Shown: positions 47,526 to 58,400, numbered from the stretch's first letter. The stretch is DNA of 64,000 bases from an uncultured Gellertiella sp. (GCF_963457605.1 NZ_OY735139.1:3750001-3814000); one strand, 5' to 3'. Program-made: numbers and translations. Notes: generated by a model from the letters alone, not told the origin.

Positions 47526-48307
47526 GCGATCATCCTGCATATGGACGAAACCCGCTCGCCGGGTTTCGTCATGAAGCCCTTGGCGATACCGGTTCCACCA
47601 ATAGTGAAGCCCTGGCGCGGGCGCGCGCCGGAGATCCGGGACAACTCTGGATCACGGCGGAGCGCCAGACCGGGGGCAGGGGCAGGCGCGGTCGTGCGTG
47701 GATCTCGGAAGCGGGCAATCTCTATGCCTCGCTGCTGCTGATCGATCCCGCTCCGCTGCCGATGCTTGCCTCCCTGCCGCTTGCCGTTGCCCTTGCCGTG
47801 CATGACGCGGTGAAACGCGCGCTGCCGCCCGGTTCGCCGCCGCTCGAAATCAAGTGGCCGAATGATCTCCTGATCGGACGCCGAAAGACCAGCGGCATTC
47901 TGCTGGAAAGCGAGAAGCTCGCCGATGGACGGCAGGCACTGGTGATCGGCATCGGCATCAATGTCGCTTTCCGGCCCGAAGGCACCCCTTACCCGGCAAC
48001 CTGCCTCAGCGAGAATGGCAGTCCGGTTTCGCCGGAAGCGCTGTTTGCCTATCTTTTCCAGTCAATGACCGATATGCTGGAACTCTGGAACGGCGGTGCC
48101 GGGATTGCCGCTGTGGTGAACCGCTGGCGTGACCATGCCTGTGGCATCGGGGAGCGGATCACCGTCAATCTGCCGGACCGTTCCATCCATGGCTTTTTCC
48201 GCGGAATTGGCGATGACGGTGTGCTGATGCTCGATACGGGCGCGGACGGCGTACTCCCGATTGCGGCTGGTGATGTTTTTTTTGAGGAGCAGGTCCGTTT
48301 GCCCTAG
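47522..48307 (+). CDS. birA: Biotin-[acetyl-CoA-carboxylase] ligase, start uncertain
   Basis: A 261-aa ligase that attaches biotin to carboxylase carrier domains. It shows [37 protein letters not shown] with the biotinoyl-AMP GRGRRGR loop, and [17 protein letters not shown]. There is no N-terminal winged-helix domain, so it is not a repressor. The only in-frame start before the conserved part is TTG at 47522, overlapping the nuoN stop and lacking a ribosome site. An out-of-frame ATG at 47541 (MDETRSPGF) would join the conserved [11 protein letters not shown] if one base were missing near 47562, so an indel is possible. Confidence 0.88.
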   Translation: MSDHPAYGRNPLAGFRHEALGDTGSTNSEALARARAGDPGQLWITAERQTGGRGRRGRAWISEAGNLYASLLLIDPAPLPMLASLPLAVALAVHDAVKRALPPGSPPLEIKWPNDLLIGRRKTSGILLESEKLADGRQALVIGIGINVAFRPEGTPYPATCLSENGSPVSPEALFAYLFQSMTDMLELWNGGAGIAAVVNRWRDHACGIGERITVNLPDRSIHGFFRGIGDDGVLMLDTGADGVLPIAAGDVFFEEQVRLP

Positions 48308-48412
48308 GCAGGCGCAAACCTGTTCCATGTGTGTTTTAAAGGCAGGCGCGGCAGGAAAGCGGCAAAGAAGCGCTTTTCCCGCAGCCTGGCCAGATACAGG
48401 AATGAATTCAGA

Positions 48413-50080
48413 ATGACGAATAAGGACGAACTGGTTTTCGTGCCGCTGGGCGGCGTTGGCGAAATCGGCATGAATCTCGCACTCTACGGCTACGGGCCCG
48501 CCAATGGCCGCGCCTGGATCATGGTCGATTGCGGCGTGACCTTTCCCGGTCCCGATCTGCCGGGTGTCGATCTCGTGCTGCCGGATATCGGTTTTCTCGC
48601 CCGCGAGCGCAAGAACCTGAAGGGCATCATCATCACCCATGCCCATGAAGACCATTATGGCGCACTGGCAGAGTTGTGGCCGGGGCTCAAGGTGCCGGTC
48701 TATGCGTCGGGCTTTACGGCCGGCATGCTGGAAGCCAAGCGGGACTATGACGGCACGCGGGTGCAGATTCCGGTGACGAATTTCAAGGCGGGCAACCGGA
48801 TCAATCTCGGGCCGTTTGAAATCGAGGCCGTCGCGGTCAATCACTCGATCCCCGAACCGATGTCGCTGGCAATCACCACGCCGCTCGGCACCGTCATCCA
48901 TACCGGCGACTGGAAGATCGATGCCAATCCGTCGCTAGGGCCGCTGACCGACGAGGCGCGGTTCCGGGAACTTGGCGACAAGGGCGTGCTGGCCCTGCTC
49001 TGCGACAGCACCAATGCGATGCGCGAAGGCGTCTCGCCCTCCGAACAGTCGGTGTCCGAGAGCCTGCAGACCATTATCGAGCAGGCACCGGGCCGCGTCG
49101 CGGTCACCACCTTCTCGTCGAATGTCGGGCGCATCCGCTCCATCGCCCAGGCGGCGGAGGCGGCGGGCCGCGAGGTGCTGCTGCTCGGCAGTTCGCTGAA
49201 GCGGGTCACCAATGTCGCCCGCGATGTCGGGCTGATGGAAGGGGTGAAGCCCTTCATCGCAGAAGACGAATATGGCTATATCCCGCGCGACAAGGTGGTG
49301 GTGATCCTCACCGGCAGCCAGGGCGAGGCGCGTGCAGCGCTTGCCAAGCTGTCGCGGGACGAAATGCGCCATGTGGCGCTCGCCGCCGGCGACATGGTGG
49401 TGTTTTCCTCGCGGGCCATTCCCGGCAATGAAAAGGCCCTGCAGGACATCAAGAATGCGCTGATCGAACAGGGCGTCAAGATCGTCACCGACAGCGATGC
49501 GCTGGTGCATGTCTCCGGCCACCCGCGCCGCAGCGAATTGCAGCAAATGTACCAGTGGGTGCGCCCGCAGATCCTGGTGCCCGTGCATGGCGAGGCCGCG
49601 CATCTGACGGCGCAGACCGAACTGGCGCTTTCCTGCGGCATCAAACAGGTGCCAAGGGTGCGCAATGGCGATGTGCTGCGCCTCGCGCCGGGCCCTGCTT
49701 CCGTCATCGGCACCGTGCCGCACGGGCGGATCTTCAAGGATGGCAAACTGATCGGCGACTTCGACGATCTCGGCATCGGCGAGCGCAAGAAACTGTCCTT
49801 TGTCGGCCATGTCGCGGTCAACATGATGTTCGACAGCCGCTTCGAATTTCTCGACGAGCCGGAGATCGCGACCACCGGCCTGCCGCTCTATGACGGCGAG
49901 GGGGACGAATTCGACGACGCCCTGTTCGATGCGGTGATGGGGGCGGTGGAAAGCATACCCCGCGCCCGCCGCAAGGATCTGGAAATGGTCCGCGAGGCCG
50001 TGCGCCGTGCGGTCCGCGCCGCAGCCAACGAAGTCTGGGGCAAAAAGCCGATGGTCACGGTGTTCCTCAACAAGATCTGA
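48413..50080 (+). CDS. rnj: Ribonuclease J
   Basis: A 555-aa metallo-beta-lactamase/beta-CASP ribonuclease for RNA decay and rRNA maturation. The zinc motif is HAHEDH (76-81), followed by VAVNHSIPEPMSLAI, TGDWKID and the beta-CASP motif VHVSGHPRRSELQQM. The ATG at 48413 gives MTNKDELVFVPLGGVGEIGMN, the usual start; the 105-base gap from birA is unremarkable. Confidence 0.95.
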   Translation: MTNKDELVFVPLGGVGEIGMNLALYGYGPANGRAWIMVDCGVTFPGPDLPGVDLVLPDIGFLARERKNLKGIIITHAHEDHYGALAELWPGLKVPVYASGFTAGMLEAKRDYDGTRVQIPVTNFKAGNRINLGPFEIEAVAVNHSIPEPMSLAITTPLGTVIHTGDWKIDANPSLGPLTDEARFRELGDKGVLALLCDSTNAMREGVSPSEQSVSESLQTIIEQAPGRVAVTTFSSNVGRIRSIAQAAEAAGREVLLLGSSLKRVTNVARDVGLMEGVKPFIAEDEYGYIPRDKVVVILTGSQGEARAALAKLSRDEMRHVALAAGDMVVFSSRAIPGNEKALQDIKNALIEQGVKIVTDSDALVHVSGHPRRSELQQMYQWVRPQILVPVHGEAAHLTAQTELALSCGIKQVPRVRNGDVLRLAPGPASVIGTVPHGRIFKDGKLIGDFDDLGIGERKKLSFVGHVAVNMMFDSRFEFLDEPEIATTGLPLYDGEGDEFDDALFDAVMGAVESIPRARRKDLEMVREAVRRAVRAAANEVWGKKPMVTVFLNKI

Positions 50081-50130
50081 GGCCCGGACCAAACCAAAGT
50101 CTGGCTTTTGCCGGGGAGCCGCTTTCGCTA

Positions 50131-50247
50131 GAGTTTGTCAGGGAAAAGTGGAATCCGGTTTTCCCGCTCAAACTCGTTTGAGCGAAAAGACAAACGAAAA
50201 CAAATTTGCTTGGAGTCTGTCAGGTTCTATCTGAACCTGACAGACTC
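50131..50247. repeat. Rhizobial-type intergenic palindromic repeat unit
   Basis: In the rnj-mce gap three elements stand together: GAGTTTGTCAGGG (50131), a 9-bp hairpin CGCTCAAAC/GTTTGAGCG (50165-50184), and a perfect 15-bp hairpin built from the related motif (GAGTCTGTCAGGTTC at 50213-50227 with its complement at 50233-50247). The mosaic of related half-sites recalls the short palindromic elements scattered through Rhizobiaceae genomes. The last hairpin could also end rnj transcription. Confidence 0.6.
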
Positions 50248-50319
50248 TAAAGCGGTTCCGTCACCACTTCAGGACCGCCTTGCAACGCCTTGAAGTGATT
50301 CATCATCAGGGAGCTTGAA

Positions 50320-50724
50320 ATGCTGGGTCGGGTCAATCACGTCGCCATTGCGGTTGCGGACATGCAGCAGGGGATCGCTGCCTATCGCGATACGCTCGGT
50401 GCCACGGTTTCAGCGATCCAGCATCTGCCGGAACACGGGGTCTCGGTCGTCTTCGTCGAACTGCCGAACACCAAGGTGGAATTGCTGGAACCGCTCGGCG
50501 AGAACTCGCCGATTGCCGCCTTCCTGGCCAAGAACCCCGGCGGCGGCATGCATCACATCTGCTACGAGGTCGAGGATATCCTGGCCGCCCGTGACCGGCT
50601 CACCGCCTCCGGTGCTCGGGTGCTGGGCGATGGCACGCCGAAGACCGGCGCGCATGGCAAGCCGGTGCTGTTCCTGCATCCGAAGGATTTCTTCGGCACG
50701 CTGATCGAGCTTGAACAGGTCTGA
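50320..50724 (+). CDS. mce: Methylmalonyl-CoA epimerase
   Basis: A 134-aa vicinal-oxygen-chelate enzyme that interconverts (2R)- and (2S)-methylmalonyl-CoA in propionate breakdown. It begins MLGRVNHVAIAVADMQQG (metal His) and has VELLEPLGENSPIAAFLAKNPGGGMHHICYEVEDI and FLHPKDFFGTLIELEQ, with the metal ligands His/Gln/Glu in place. Confidence 0.95.
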   Translation: MLGRVNHVAIAVADMQQGIAAYRDTLGATVSAIQHLPEHGVSVVFVELPNTKVELLEPLGENSPIAAFLAKNPGGGMHHICYEVEDILAARDRLTASGARVLGDGTPKTGAHGKPVLFLHPKDFFGTLIELEQV

Positions 50725-50852
50725 TTGCACCGAGACCTTGCGCCCATTCAGTGCAGAACCGGCTTTCTTCACCCCGGCCACTTTACGGACCCATTCGCCC
50801 GACATAGGAAGCGGTAGATATCCGTTCAGCCCTTTTTGCCGGGATACCTGCC

Positions 50853-51128
50853 ATGCCGCTGTTTTCACTCTTTGCCATCTATTTCGTCGTCTGGTGGATT
50901 ACCCTGTTTGCCGTGTTGCCCATCGGGCTGAAGACGCAGGGCGAGGCGAATGACGTGGTGCCCGGCACCACCGAAAGCGCACCGCACAAATTTCAGGCAA
51001 AGAAGGTGTTTCTGCTGACCACGCTGATCTCGGCCATCATCTGCGCGATCTGGTGGTTCATGTCGGTGAAAATGGGGATGGGGCTGGATGCGCTGCCGAA
51101 TATCGTGCCCGACAACACAGCTAAGTAA
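50853..51128 (+). CDS. DUF1467 two-TM membrane protein
   Basis: A 91-aa protein with two membrane helices (FSLFAIYFVVWWITLFAVLPIGL and KVFLLTTLISAIICAIWWFM). The linking segment VVPGTTESAPHKFQAKKVF is typical of DUF1467. The function is unknown; it lies between mce and proS in many Rhizobiales. Confidence 0.9.
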   Translation: MPLFSLFAIYFVVWWITLFAVLPIGLKTQGEANDVVPGTTESAPHKFQAKKVFLLTTLISAIICAIWWFMSVKMGMGLDALPNIVPDNTAK

Positions 51129-51169
51129 AGGTGGCGCGTCAGAGGCTGTCGCTGAGGCAGGAGCAAAAA

Positions 51170-51196
51170 AAAACAAGGCGTGCAACGCCTTGTTTT
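51170..51196. terminator. Terminator after the DUF1467 gene
   Basis: A perfect 12-bp stem AAAACAAGGCGT/ACGCCTTGTTTT with a 3-base loop. A-rich before and T-rich after, so it can work in either direction. Confidence 0.85.
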
Positions 51197-51624
51197 CCAG
51201 TTTCGCGTGACCTTTTTCCGTTACCGGGGCTGCGTGTGAACGCGCCTAAGATCCAATCCTCCCAAGACTTGACCGCGAGATAGGCAGGAATTGAACTTCC
51301 TTGCCTGTTTTGTGGGCAGAAACTAGCCGAAGCTCCTTACCTTGTCATCCCCTAAAATTGCATTTCTGCACCAGTTTGAGAAAATTTTCTGGTTGACAAA
51401 TTTCTGCCATACCTGTTGGCGAAAGCTCGCAAACAGACAAGTCACCGGCCTGTCTGCGCCACCCTGCCTGTGGACCCTGCCGTGAGATCACGCAAATGCG
51501 GTCGGCCCGCGCATGCGGGTTTTCTTCCGCCACCGAAGCGGATAAGAACAGGGTCAAGATCCAATTCTGTCGCCGCGATTCCCGCCATGCCTGTCGGGGG
51601 AGCCGCCTTTTTCCGGAAGCCGAT
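51197..51624. other. proS upstream region
   Basis: About 430 bases without a supported gene. It contains the 12-bp palindrome AGAAAATTTTCT (51379-51390) and TTGACA (51393-51398), but no convincing -10 at the right spacing. An imperfect hairpin lies near 51282-51307. Confidence 0.4.
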
Positions 51625-52947
51625 ATGCGCCTGTCTCGCTATTTCATGCCCATCCTCAAAGAAAATCCCAAGGAAGCGGAAATCGTTTCGCACCGGCTCA
51701 TGCTGCGCACCGGCATGATCCGCCAGCAGTCGCAGGGCATCTACAGCTGGCTGCCGCTCGGCAAGCGGGTGCTCGACAAGGTCAACCGCATCATCCGCGA
51801 GGAGCAGGACCGCTCCGGCGCCATTGAACTCTCGATGCCGACGCTGCAATCGGCCGAGCTCTGGCAGGAATCCGGGCGCTATGACGCCTATGGCAAGGAA
51901 ATGCTGCGCATCCGGGACCGGCAGGACCGTCAGATGCTCTATGGGCCGACCAACGAGGAAATGATCACCGACATTTTCCGCTCGACGGTCAAGTCCTACA
52001 AGAGCCTGCCGCTCAATCTCTACCATATCCAGCTGAAGTTCCGCGACGAGATCCGTCCGCGTTTCGGCACCATGCGCTCGCGCGAATTCCTGATGAAGGA
52101 TGCCTATTCCTTCGATCTCACCCGCGAAGGGGCCGAGCATTCCTATAACCGGATGTTCGCCGCCTATCTGCGCACCTTCTCGCGCATGGGCCTGCGCGCC
52201 ATTCCGATGCGCGCCGATACCGGCCCGATTGGCGGCAATCTCAGCCATGAGTTCATCATCCTGGCCGAGACCGGCGAATCGGAAGTGTTCTGCCACAAGG
52301 ATTTCGTCAATTTCGACGTGCCCGCCGAAAATACCGATTTCGACGATGTCGGCGGTCTGAAGGCGATCTTCGACCAGTGGACCTCGGTCTATGCCGCCAC
52401 CTCTGAAATGCATGACGAAGCGGCCTTCGATGCCATTCCGCAGGCCGACCGGCTTTCGGCACGCGGCATCGAGGTTGGCCATATCTTCTATTTCGGCACC
52501 AAATATTCCGACGCCATGGGCGCGCGCGTCCAGGGACCCGACGGCAAGGAACATGTTGTCCACATGGGTTCCTATGGTATCGGCCCGACACGCCTTGTTC
52601 CCGCCATCATTGAAGCTTCGCATGACGAGAATGGCATCATCTGGCCAGCCTCGGTTGCACCTTTCGATGTCGTCATCATCAACATGAAGTCAGGCGATGC
52701 GGCCTGCGACGGGGCTTGCGAGACGATCTACAACGCGCTTTCGAAGGCCGGCAAGGATGTGCTGCTCGATGACACGGATGACCGTGCGGGCACCAAATTT
52801 GCCACCGCCGACCTGATCGGCGTGCCGACGCAGATCATCGCCGGTCCGCGGTCGGTTGCCTCGGGCGAAATCGAGATCAAGGACCGCAAGTCCGGCCATC
52901 GCGAAACGCTGACCATCGAAGCGGCCATCAACAAGCTGCTTGGCTGA
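51625..52947 (+). CDS. proS: Prolyl-tRNA synthetase
   Basis: A 440-aa class II synthetase, the short alphaproteobacterial form without the editing insertion. The class II motifs are visible: [49 protein letters not shown], and [18 protein letters not shown]. The C-terminal anticodon-binding domain starts near 340. The ATG at 51625 gives [20 protein letters not shown]; the frame before it is not family sequence. Confidence 0.96.
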   Translation: MRLSRYFMPILKENPKEAEIVSHRLMLRTGMIRQQSQGIYSWLPLGKRVLDKVNRIIREEQDRSGAIELSMPTLQSAELWQESGRYDAYGKEMLRIRDRQDRQMLYGPTNEEMITDIFRSTVKSYKSLPLNLYHIQLKFRDEIRPRFGTMRSREFLMKDAYSFDLTREGAEHSYNRMFAAYLRTFSRMGLRAIPMRADTGPIGGNLSHEFIILAETGESEVFCHKDFVNFDVPAENTDFDDVGGLKAIFDQWTSVYAATSEMHDEAAFDAIPQADRLSARGIEVGHIFYFGTKYSDAMGARVQGPDGKEHVVHMGSYGIGPTRLVPAIIEASHDENGIIWPASVAPFDVVIINMKSGDAACDGACETIYNALSKAGKDVLLDDTDDRAGTKFATADLIGVPTQIIAGPRSVASGEIEIKDRKSGHRETLTIEAAINKLLG

Positions 52948-52969
52948 CAGTATCGGAGCGGGAGACATC

Positions 52970-54277
52970 ATGGCGCAAAACGCGGCGGCAGGCGAGGCGA
53001 CCCCATCGGCAAAGGCGGTGATGGGGCGGCCCTTTTCGGTGTTCGAGCGCATGGTCGCGTGGCGCTACCTGAGGGCAAGGCGCAAGGAAGCCTATATTTC
53101 GGTCATCGCCGGATTTTCGTTTCTCGGCATCCTGCTCGGCGTGGCAACCCTGATCATCGTCATGGCGGTGATGAACGGCTTTCGCACCGAGCTGATCTCG
53201 CGCATCCTTGGGCTGAACGGCCACATGATCATCTCGGCCGCCGACAGCCCGCTCGACAACTACCCGGATCTCGCCACCAAATTTGCAGCCGTGCCCGGCG
53301 TCACCATGGCGCTGCCGATGGTCGAGGGACAGACGCTCGCCTCCGGCAAGGGGGGCGCGGGAACGGGGGCGCTGGTGCGCGGCCTGCGCACCGAAGACAT
53401 GACCAAGCTCGAAGTCGTCTCGAAGAATCTGAAGGCCGGTGACTTGGTGGGCTTTGCTGCGGGCAGCGGCGTTCTGATCGGCACCCGCATGGCGACCGAT
53501 CTCGGCATTGGCGTCGGCGACCAGATCACCCTGATTTCCCCCGAGGGCGACGTGACGCCGATGGGCGTCAATCCCCGCGTCAAGTCCTATACGGTCTCCG
53601 GCCTGTTCGAGGTCGGCATGTCGGAATATGACAGCGGCATCATCTTCATGCCGCTGGAGGAGGCGCAGCTCTATTTCAATGCCGAAGGCATCGTTCAGTC
53701 GATCGAGCTTTTCGTCAGCAATCCCGACAAGATCGATGAGATCAGGCCGCTGGTCGAGGCTGCCGCAGGCCGGGCGATTGCGATTACCGACTGGCGCGAG
53801 CGCAACAAGACCTTCTTCTCCGCCCTGCAGGTGGAGCGCAACGTGATGTTCATGATCCTGACGCTGATCGTCATCGTCGCCGCCCTCAACATCATTTCCG
53901 GGCTGATCATGCTGGTGAAGGACAAGGGCCGCGATATCGCCATCCTGCGCACCATGGGAGCAACGTCAGGCTCGATCCTCAGGATCTTCTTCATGACCGG
54001 AGCGGCCATCGGTGTTTCCGGCACTCTTGCCGGCGTGGCGCTCGGCGTGGTCGTCTGCCTCAACATCGAGCGGATCCGCCAGTTCTTCAGCTGGATTTCC
54101 GGCACCCAGCTCTTCAATCCCGAACTCTATTTCCTCAGCCAGTTGCCCGCCGACATGAATGGTGGGGAAACAGTATCGGTGGTGATCATGGCCCTCGTGC
54201 TGTCGTTCATCGCGACGATCATTCCCGCCTGGCGGGCCTCGCGGCTCGATCCGGTGCAGGCGCTGCGCTATGAATAG
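52970..54277 (+). CDS. lolC: Lipoprotein-releasing ABC transporter permease (LolC/LolE)
   Basis: A 435-aa inner-membrane protein of the LolCDE complex that extracts outer-membrane lipoproteins. It has four TM helices: one near 40-65 (ISVIAGFSFLGILLGVATLIIVMAVMNGF) and three in the last 150 residues, around a large periplasmic domain. The C-terminal TIIPAWRASRLDPVQALRYE is the family ending. In this group one gene serves for both LolC and LolE. lolD follows after 15 bases. Confidence 0.94.
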   Translation: MAQNAAAGEATPSAKAVMGRPFSVFERMVAWRYLRARRKEAYISVIAGFSFLGILLGVATLIIVMAVMNGFRTELISRILGLNGHMIISAADSPLDNYPDLATKFAAVPGVTMALPMVEGQTLASGKGGAGTGALVRGLRTEDMTKLEVVSKNLKAGDLVGFAAGSGVLIGTRMATDLGIGVGDQITLISPEGDVTPMGVNPRVKSYTVSGLFEVGMSEYDSGIIFMPLEEAQLYFNAEGIVQSIELFVSNPDKIDEIRPLVEAAAGRAIAITDWRERNKTFFSALQVERNVMFMILTLIVIVAALNIISGLIMLVKDKGRDIAILRTMGATSGSILRIFFMTGAAIGVSGTLAGVALGVVVCLNIERIRQFFSWISGTQLFNPELYFLSQLPADMNGGETVSVVIMALVLSFIATIIPAWRASRLDPVQALRYE

Positions 54278-54292
54278 GAAAGTCCAATCGTG

Positions 54293-54976
54293 ATGGCAGC
54301 CAAAATCGCCCTTCAGCTTTCAGGCATCGAGCGCAGCTATGGTCAGGGGGATACCCTGCTGACCATCCTCAAGGATGCCAGCTTCTCGCTCCGCTCCGGG
54401 GAAATCGTCGCGCTGGTCGCGCCGTCAGGCACCGGCAAATCGACGCTCCTGCATGTTGCAGGCCTGCTGGAACATCCCGATGCCGGCGAGATCAGCATCA
54501 ATGGCGAGGCCTGCAACGGGCTGTCCGACGACCGGCGCACCGCAATCCGCCGCGCCGAGATCGGCTTTGTCTACCAGTTCCATCACCTGCTGCCGGAATT
54601 CTCCGCGCTCGAAAACATCATGATGCCGCAACTGATCAGCGGACTTCCCCGCAAGGAGGCTGCCGAACGGGCGAAGGCGCTGCTCGACTACATGCGCATC
54701 GGCCACCGTGCCGATCATCGCCCGGCGGAACTGTCCGGCGGCGAACAGCAGCGGGTGGCCATTGCCCGTGCGGTGGCCAATGCGCCGATGGTGTTGCTGG
54801 CCGACGAGCCGACCGGCAATCTCGATCCCGAGACGGCCCATTACGTGTTCGAGGCGCTGGAGGCACTGGTGCGCCAGTCCGGCCTTGCCGCGCTGATTGC
54901 CACCCATAACCACGATCTCGCCGCCCGGATGGATCGCCGCGTGACGATTGAAGGCGGCAAGATCGTCGAATTCTGA
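54293..54976 (+). CDS. lolD: Lipoprotein-releasing ABC transporter ATP-binding protein
   Basis: A 227-aa ABC ATPase. Walker A is APSGTGKST, signature [15 protein letters not shown], Walker [16 protein letters not shown], with the MacB/LolD-type [14 protein letters not shown] region. A GTG lies directly before the chosen ATG. It makes one unit with lolC. Confidence 0.95.
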   Translation: MAAKIALQLSGIERSYGQGDTLLTILKDASFSLRSGEIVALVAPSGTGKSTLLHVAGLLEHPDAGEISINGEACNGLSDDRRTAIRRAEIGFVYQFHHLLPEFSALENIMMPQLISGLPRKEAAERAKALLDYMRIGHRADHRPAELSGGEQQRVAIARAVANAPMVLLADEPTGNLDPETAHYVFEALEALVRQSGLAALIATHNHDLAARMDRRVTIEGGKIVEF

Positions 54977-55004
54977 TCCTCCGCACCGTTCCGGCTTCTG
55001 TGCG

Positions 55005-55026
55005 CGCCCGCCCATCCCGGCGGGCG
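55005..55026 (+). terminator. Hairpin after lolD
   Basis: CGCCCGCC (55005-55012) pairs with GGCGGGCG (55019-55026), loop of 6 bases, 29 bases after lolD. It lacks a clean T-run. Confidence 0.45.
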
Positions 55027-55100
55027 TAATGCTTTGTTCACCGTGATTCCCGAGCGTGCCCCGCAATGCCATTTTCCGGCATGCATCGCTTTTCTTTGGC

Positions 55101-55129
55101 TTGACAATGGAACAAAGACCGAACAAAAT
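55101..55129 (+). promoter_or_regulatory. Promoter TTGACA-N17-CAAAAT
   Basis: A perfect -35 TTGACA (55101-55106), 17-base spacer, and CAAAAT (55124-55129). It would drive the 28-aa microprotein and possibly dnaE. Confidence 0.5.
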
Positions 55130-55158
55130 AAAAACATAAACCGAATGGAGAAGCCGAC

Positions 55159-55245
55159 ATGAACGACTATATCCGTGATGCCGCAGCCTTTTGTTCCATT
55201 GTGACCTTTGTCGCCAGCCTTTGCATCCTTGTCATGGCTTTTTAG
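55159..55245 (+). CDS. 28-aa hydrophobic microprotein
   Basis: MNDYIRDAAAFCSIVTFVAS followed by LCILVMAF: a short charged N-terminus then one membrane helix. The ATG has a ribosome site (ATGGAGAAG, 7-13 bases upstream) and a promoter-like TTGACA 53 bases upstream. It ends 214 bases before dnaE. Small single-TM proteins of this kind are often missed. The coding call rests on start signals and hydrophobic pattern only. Confidence 0.5.
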   Translation: MNDYIRDAAAFCSIVTFVASLCILVMAF

Positions 55246-55458
55246 GCGGCAGGCGCGACGACTGACTGTCGAAGGTCCGCCCTGCTTTTGACGGAACAGT
55301 CTCGCGCCTGCCTGATACATGCCAGCCGAAATACCCCTCCGTTCCGCCTCAGGCCTGTGGAAAGCGAGGGCAGGGGGTTCGGGTGCGGATCGCTGCTGGA
55401 CATTGGGGTGCCAAAAGCCGAAAATCCGGCGATTCCGGAAACAGGCAGACAGGCACCC

Positions 55459-58400
55459 ATGGCAGATCCAAAAGCGGCAGACGCGGGCACCGAAACTCCT
55501 GCCCGGCCGGCACCCGAATTCATTCATCTTCGCGTCCATTCCGCCTTCTCGCTGCTGGAGGGCGCGCTGCCGCTGAAGAAGATCCTCTACAAGGCGGTTG
55601 CCGACAACCAGCCGGCCATTGCCATTACCGATACCAACAACCTGTTCGTGGCGCTGGAATTTGCCGAGAAGGCGACCGGCGACGGCATTCAGCCGATCAT
55701 CGGCTGCCAGCTGTCGATCGACATGGAAGATGGTCTCGACATCGAGCGGCGCGGCAATCAGGCCCATCTCGCCAAGCTGCCCGCCATCGTGCTGCTGGCC
55801 TCGGACGCGGATGGCTATGAGCGGCTGGTCGATATCGTCAGCCGGGCCTATCTCGGCGGCGAGGGCGGCGACCGTGCGGTGCATGTCAAGCGCTCCTGGC
55901 TCGACGAATATGGCACCGACGGGCTGATTGCGCTCACCGGCGCACTTGGCGGACCGGTCGATTGTCTGGTGCGCGAAGGACACCACGGCCCGGCGGAAAC
56001 CCGGCTCAAGGCGCTGAAATCGCTGTTCGGCGACCGGCTCTATGTGGAATTGCAGCGGCACGGCAATTATGACCGGCGGCATGAGGCGCGAATGGTGGAA
56101 CTGGCCTATCGCCACGACCTGCCGATTGTCGCGACCAACGAGGCCTTCTTCCCGACCGCCGATGACTATGACGCCCATGACGCGCTGATGGCGGTCGCCC
56201 ACAATGCCATCGTCTCCGATGACAGCCGGTTCCGCCTGACCCCCGATCATTCGCTGAAAAGCCAGGCGGAGATGGCCCGGCTGTTTGCCGACCTGCCGGA
56301 GGCGTTGCAGAACACGGTGGAGATCGCCCGGCGCTGTTCCTTCGTGCTGAAGACCCGCAAGCCGATCCTGCCGCGTTTCACCGGTGCCAGCGACGATCCG
56401 GAAGAAGCCGAACGGGCGGAATCGGGCGAGTTGCGACGCCAGGCGGTCGAGGGGCTGGACGAGCGGCTGCGCCTGCTCGGAATGGCCCCCGGCTATACCG
56501 AACAGGAGTATCGCGACCGGCTGGAATTCGAGCTGTCGGTCATCGAGCGGATGAAGTTTCCGGGCTACTTCCTGATCGTTGCCGACTTCATCAAATGGGC
56601 AAAGAGCCATGATATCCCGGTCGGTCCGGGTCGTGGTTCCGGTGCGGGCTCGCTGGTCGCCTATGCGCTGACCATCACCGATGTCGATCCCCTGCGCTTC
56701 TCGCTGCTGTTCGAACGCTTCCTCAATCCCGAACGCGTCTCGATGCCCGACTTCGACATCGACTTCTGCCAGGACCGGCGTGAAGAGGTGATCCTTTACG
56801 TTCAGCAGAAATATGGTCGTGAGCAGGTGGCGCAGATCATCACCTTCGGTTCGCTGCAGGCACGCGCAGCACTGCGCGACGTCGGGCGCGTGCTCGAAAT
56901 GCCCTATGGACAGGTCGACAAGATCTGCAAGCTGGTGCCGAACAACCCCGCCAATCCGACGCCGCTGTCGAAAGCCATCGAGGAAGAGCCGAAACTGCAG
57001 GAGGAGGCGGAGAGGGAGCCCGTCGTCGCCCGGCTTCTCGACATCGCCCAGAAGATCGAAGGCCTCTATCGCCACGCGTCCACCCATGCCGCCGGCATCG
57101 TGATCGGCGACCGGCCGCTGTCGAAGCTCGTGCCGATGTATCGCGACCCGCGCTCCGACATGCCGGTCACCCAGTTCAACATGAAATGGGTGGAACAGGC
57201 CGGCCTGGTGAAATTCGACTTTCTCGGGCTGAAAACGCTGACGGTCATCAAGGTTGCCGTCGATTTCATCGCCAAGCGCAATATCGCGGTCGATATTCCG
57301 GCTCTGCCGCTCGATGATGCGAAAACCTACGAGATGCTGTCCCGCGGCGAAACGGTCGGCGTGTTCCAGGTGGAAAGTGCCGGCATGCGCAAGGCGCTGA
57401 TCGGCATGCGGCCGGACCGGATCGAGGATGTCATCGCGCTGGTGGCGCTCTATCGCCCGGGCCCGATGGAAAACATTCCGGTCTATAACGCCCGCAAGCA
57501 TGGCGAGGAGGAGATCGAATCGATTCATCCGATGATCGACAGCCTGCTTGCCGAAACCCAGGGCGTCATCGTCTACCAGGAACAGGTGATGCAGATCGCC
57601 CAGGTCCTGTCGGGCTATTCGCTCGGCGAAGCCGATCTGCTGCGCCGCGCCATGGGCAAGAAGATCAAGGAGGAAATGGACCAGCAGCGCGCCCGCTTCG
57701 TCGAGGGAGCAATGCGCAATGCCGTGCCAAAGCCGCAGGCCAACAACATCTTCGACCTGCTGGCGAAATTCGCCAATTACGGCTTCAACAAGTCGCATGC
57801 TGCGGCCTATGCCATCGTCTCCTACCAGACCGCCTATCTGAAGGCCCATTATCCGGTCGAATTCCTCGCCGCGTCGATGACGCTCGACATGTCGAACACC
57901 GACAAGATCAACGATTTCCGCCAGGATGCCAAACGGCTCGGCATTACCGTCATCCCGCCCTCGGTGCAGACCTCCTTCCGGCATTTTGAAACCGGCGAAA
58001 ACCGGATCTGTTATGCGCTGGCGGCGATCAAGGGGGTCGGCGAATCCGCCGTCGAACATATCGTCGCGGTGCGTGGCGACACGCCCTTTGCCTCCATCGA
58101 GGATTTCTGCCTCCGGATCGATGCCAAGCAGATCAACCGGCGGGTGTTCGAAAGCCTGATCTCGGCGGGTGCCTTCGACTGCTTCGGCCATGACCGCGCG
58201 GTGCTGATCGCCGGGCTCGACCGGATCATCGGCTATGCCCAGCGCGCCCAGGAAAACAAGGTCAGCGGCCAGTCCGACATGTTCGGCGCGGGGGCGGCGA
58301 CCGGACCCGAAGTGATCAGCTTCCCGCAGACGCCGCCCTGGCTGCCCTCCGAAAAGCTGCAGCGGGAATTCCAGGTGCTCGGCTTCTATCTCTCCGCCCA

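Noticed and set aside
42175-47540. Two long minus-strand frames opposite nuoK-nuoN
   Set aside because: Low-complexity His/Gln/Asp/Arg-rich translations typical of antisense of hydrophobic genes; the plus-strand genes are certain.
51393-51398. TTGACA upstream of proS as a promoter
   Set aside because: No acceptable -10 at 16-18 bases; left as a note in the upstream-region entry.
55288-55458. Upstream extension of dnaE by 57 codons
   Set aside because: The extension is not family-like and the PHP domain starts normally from the ATG at 55459.
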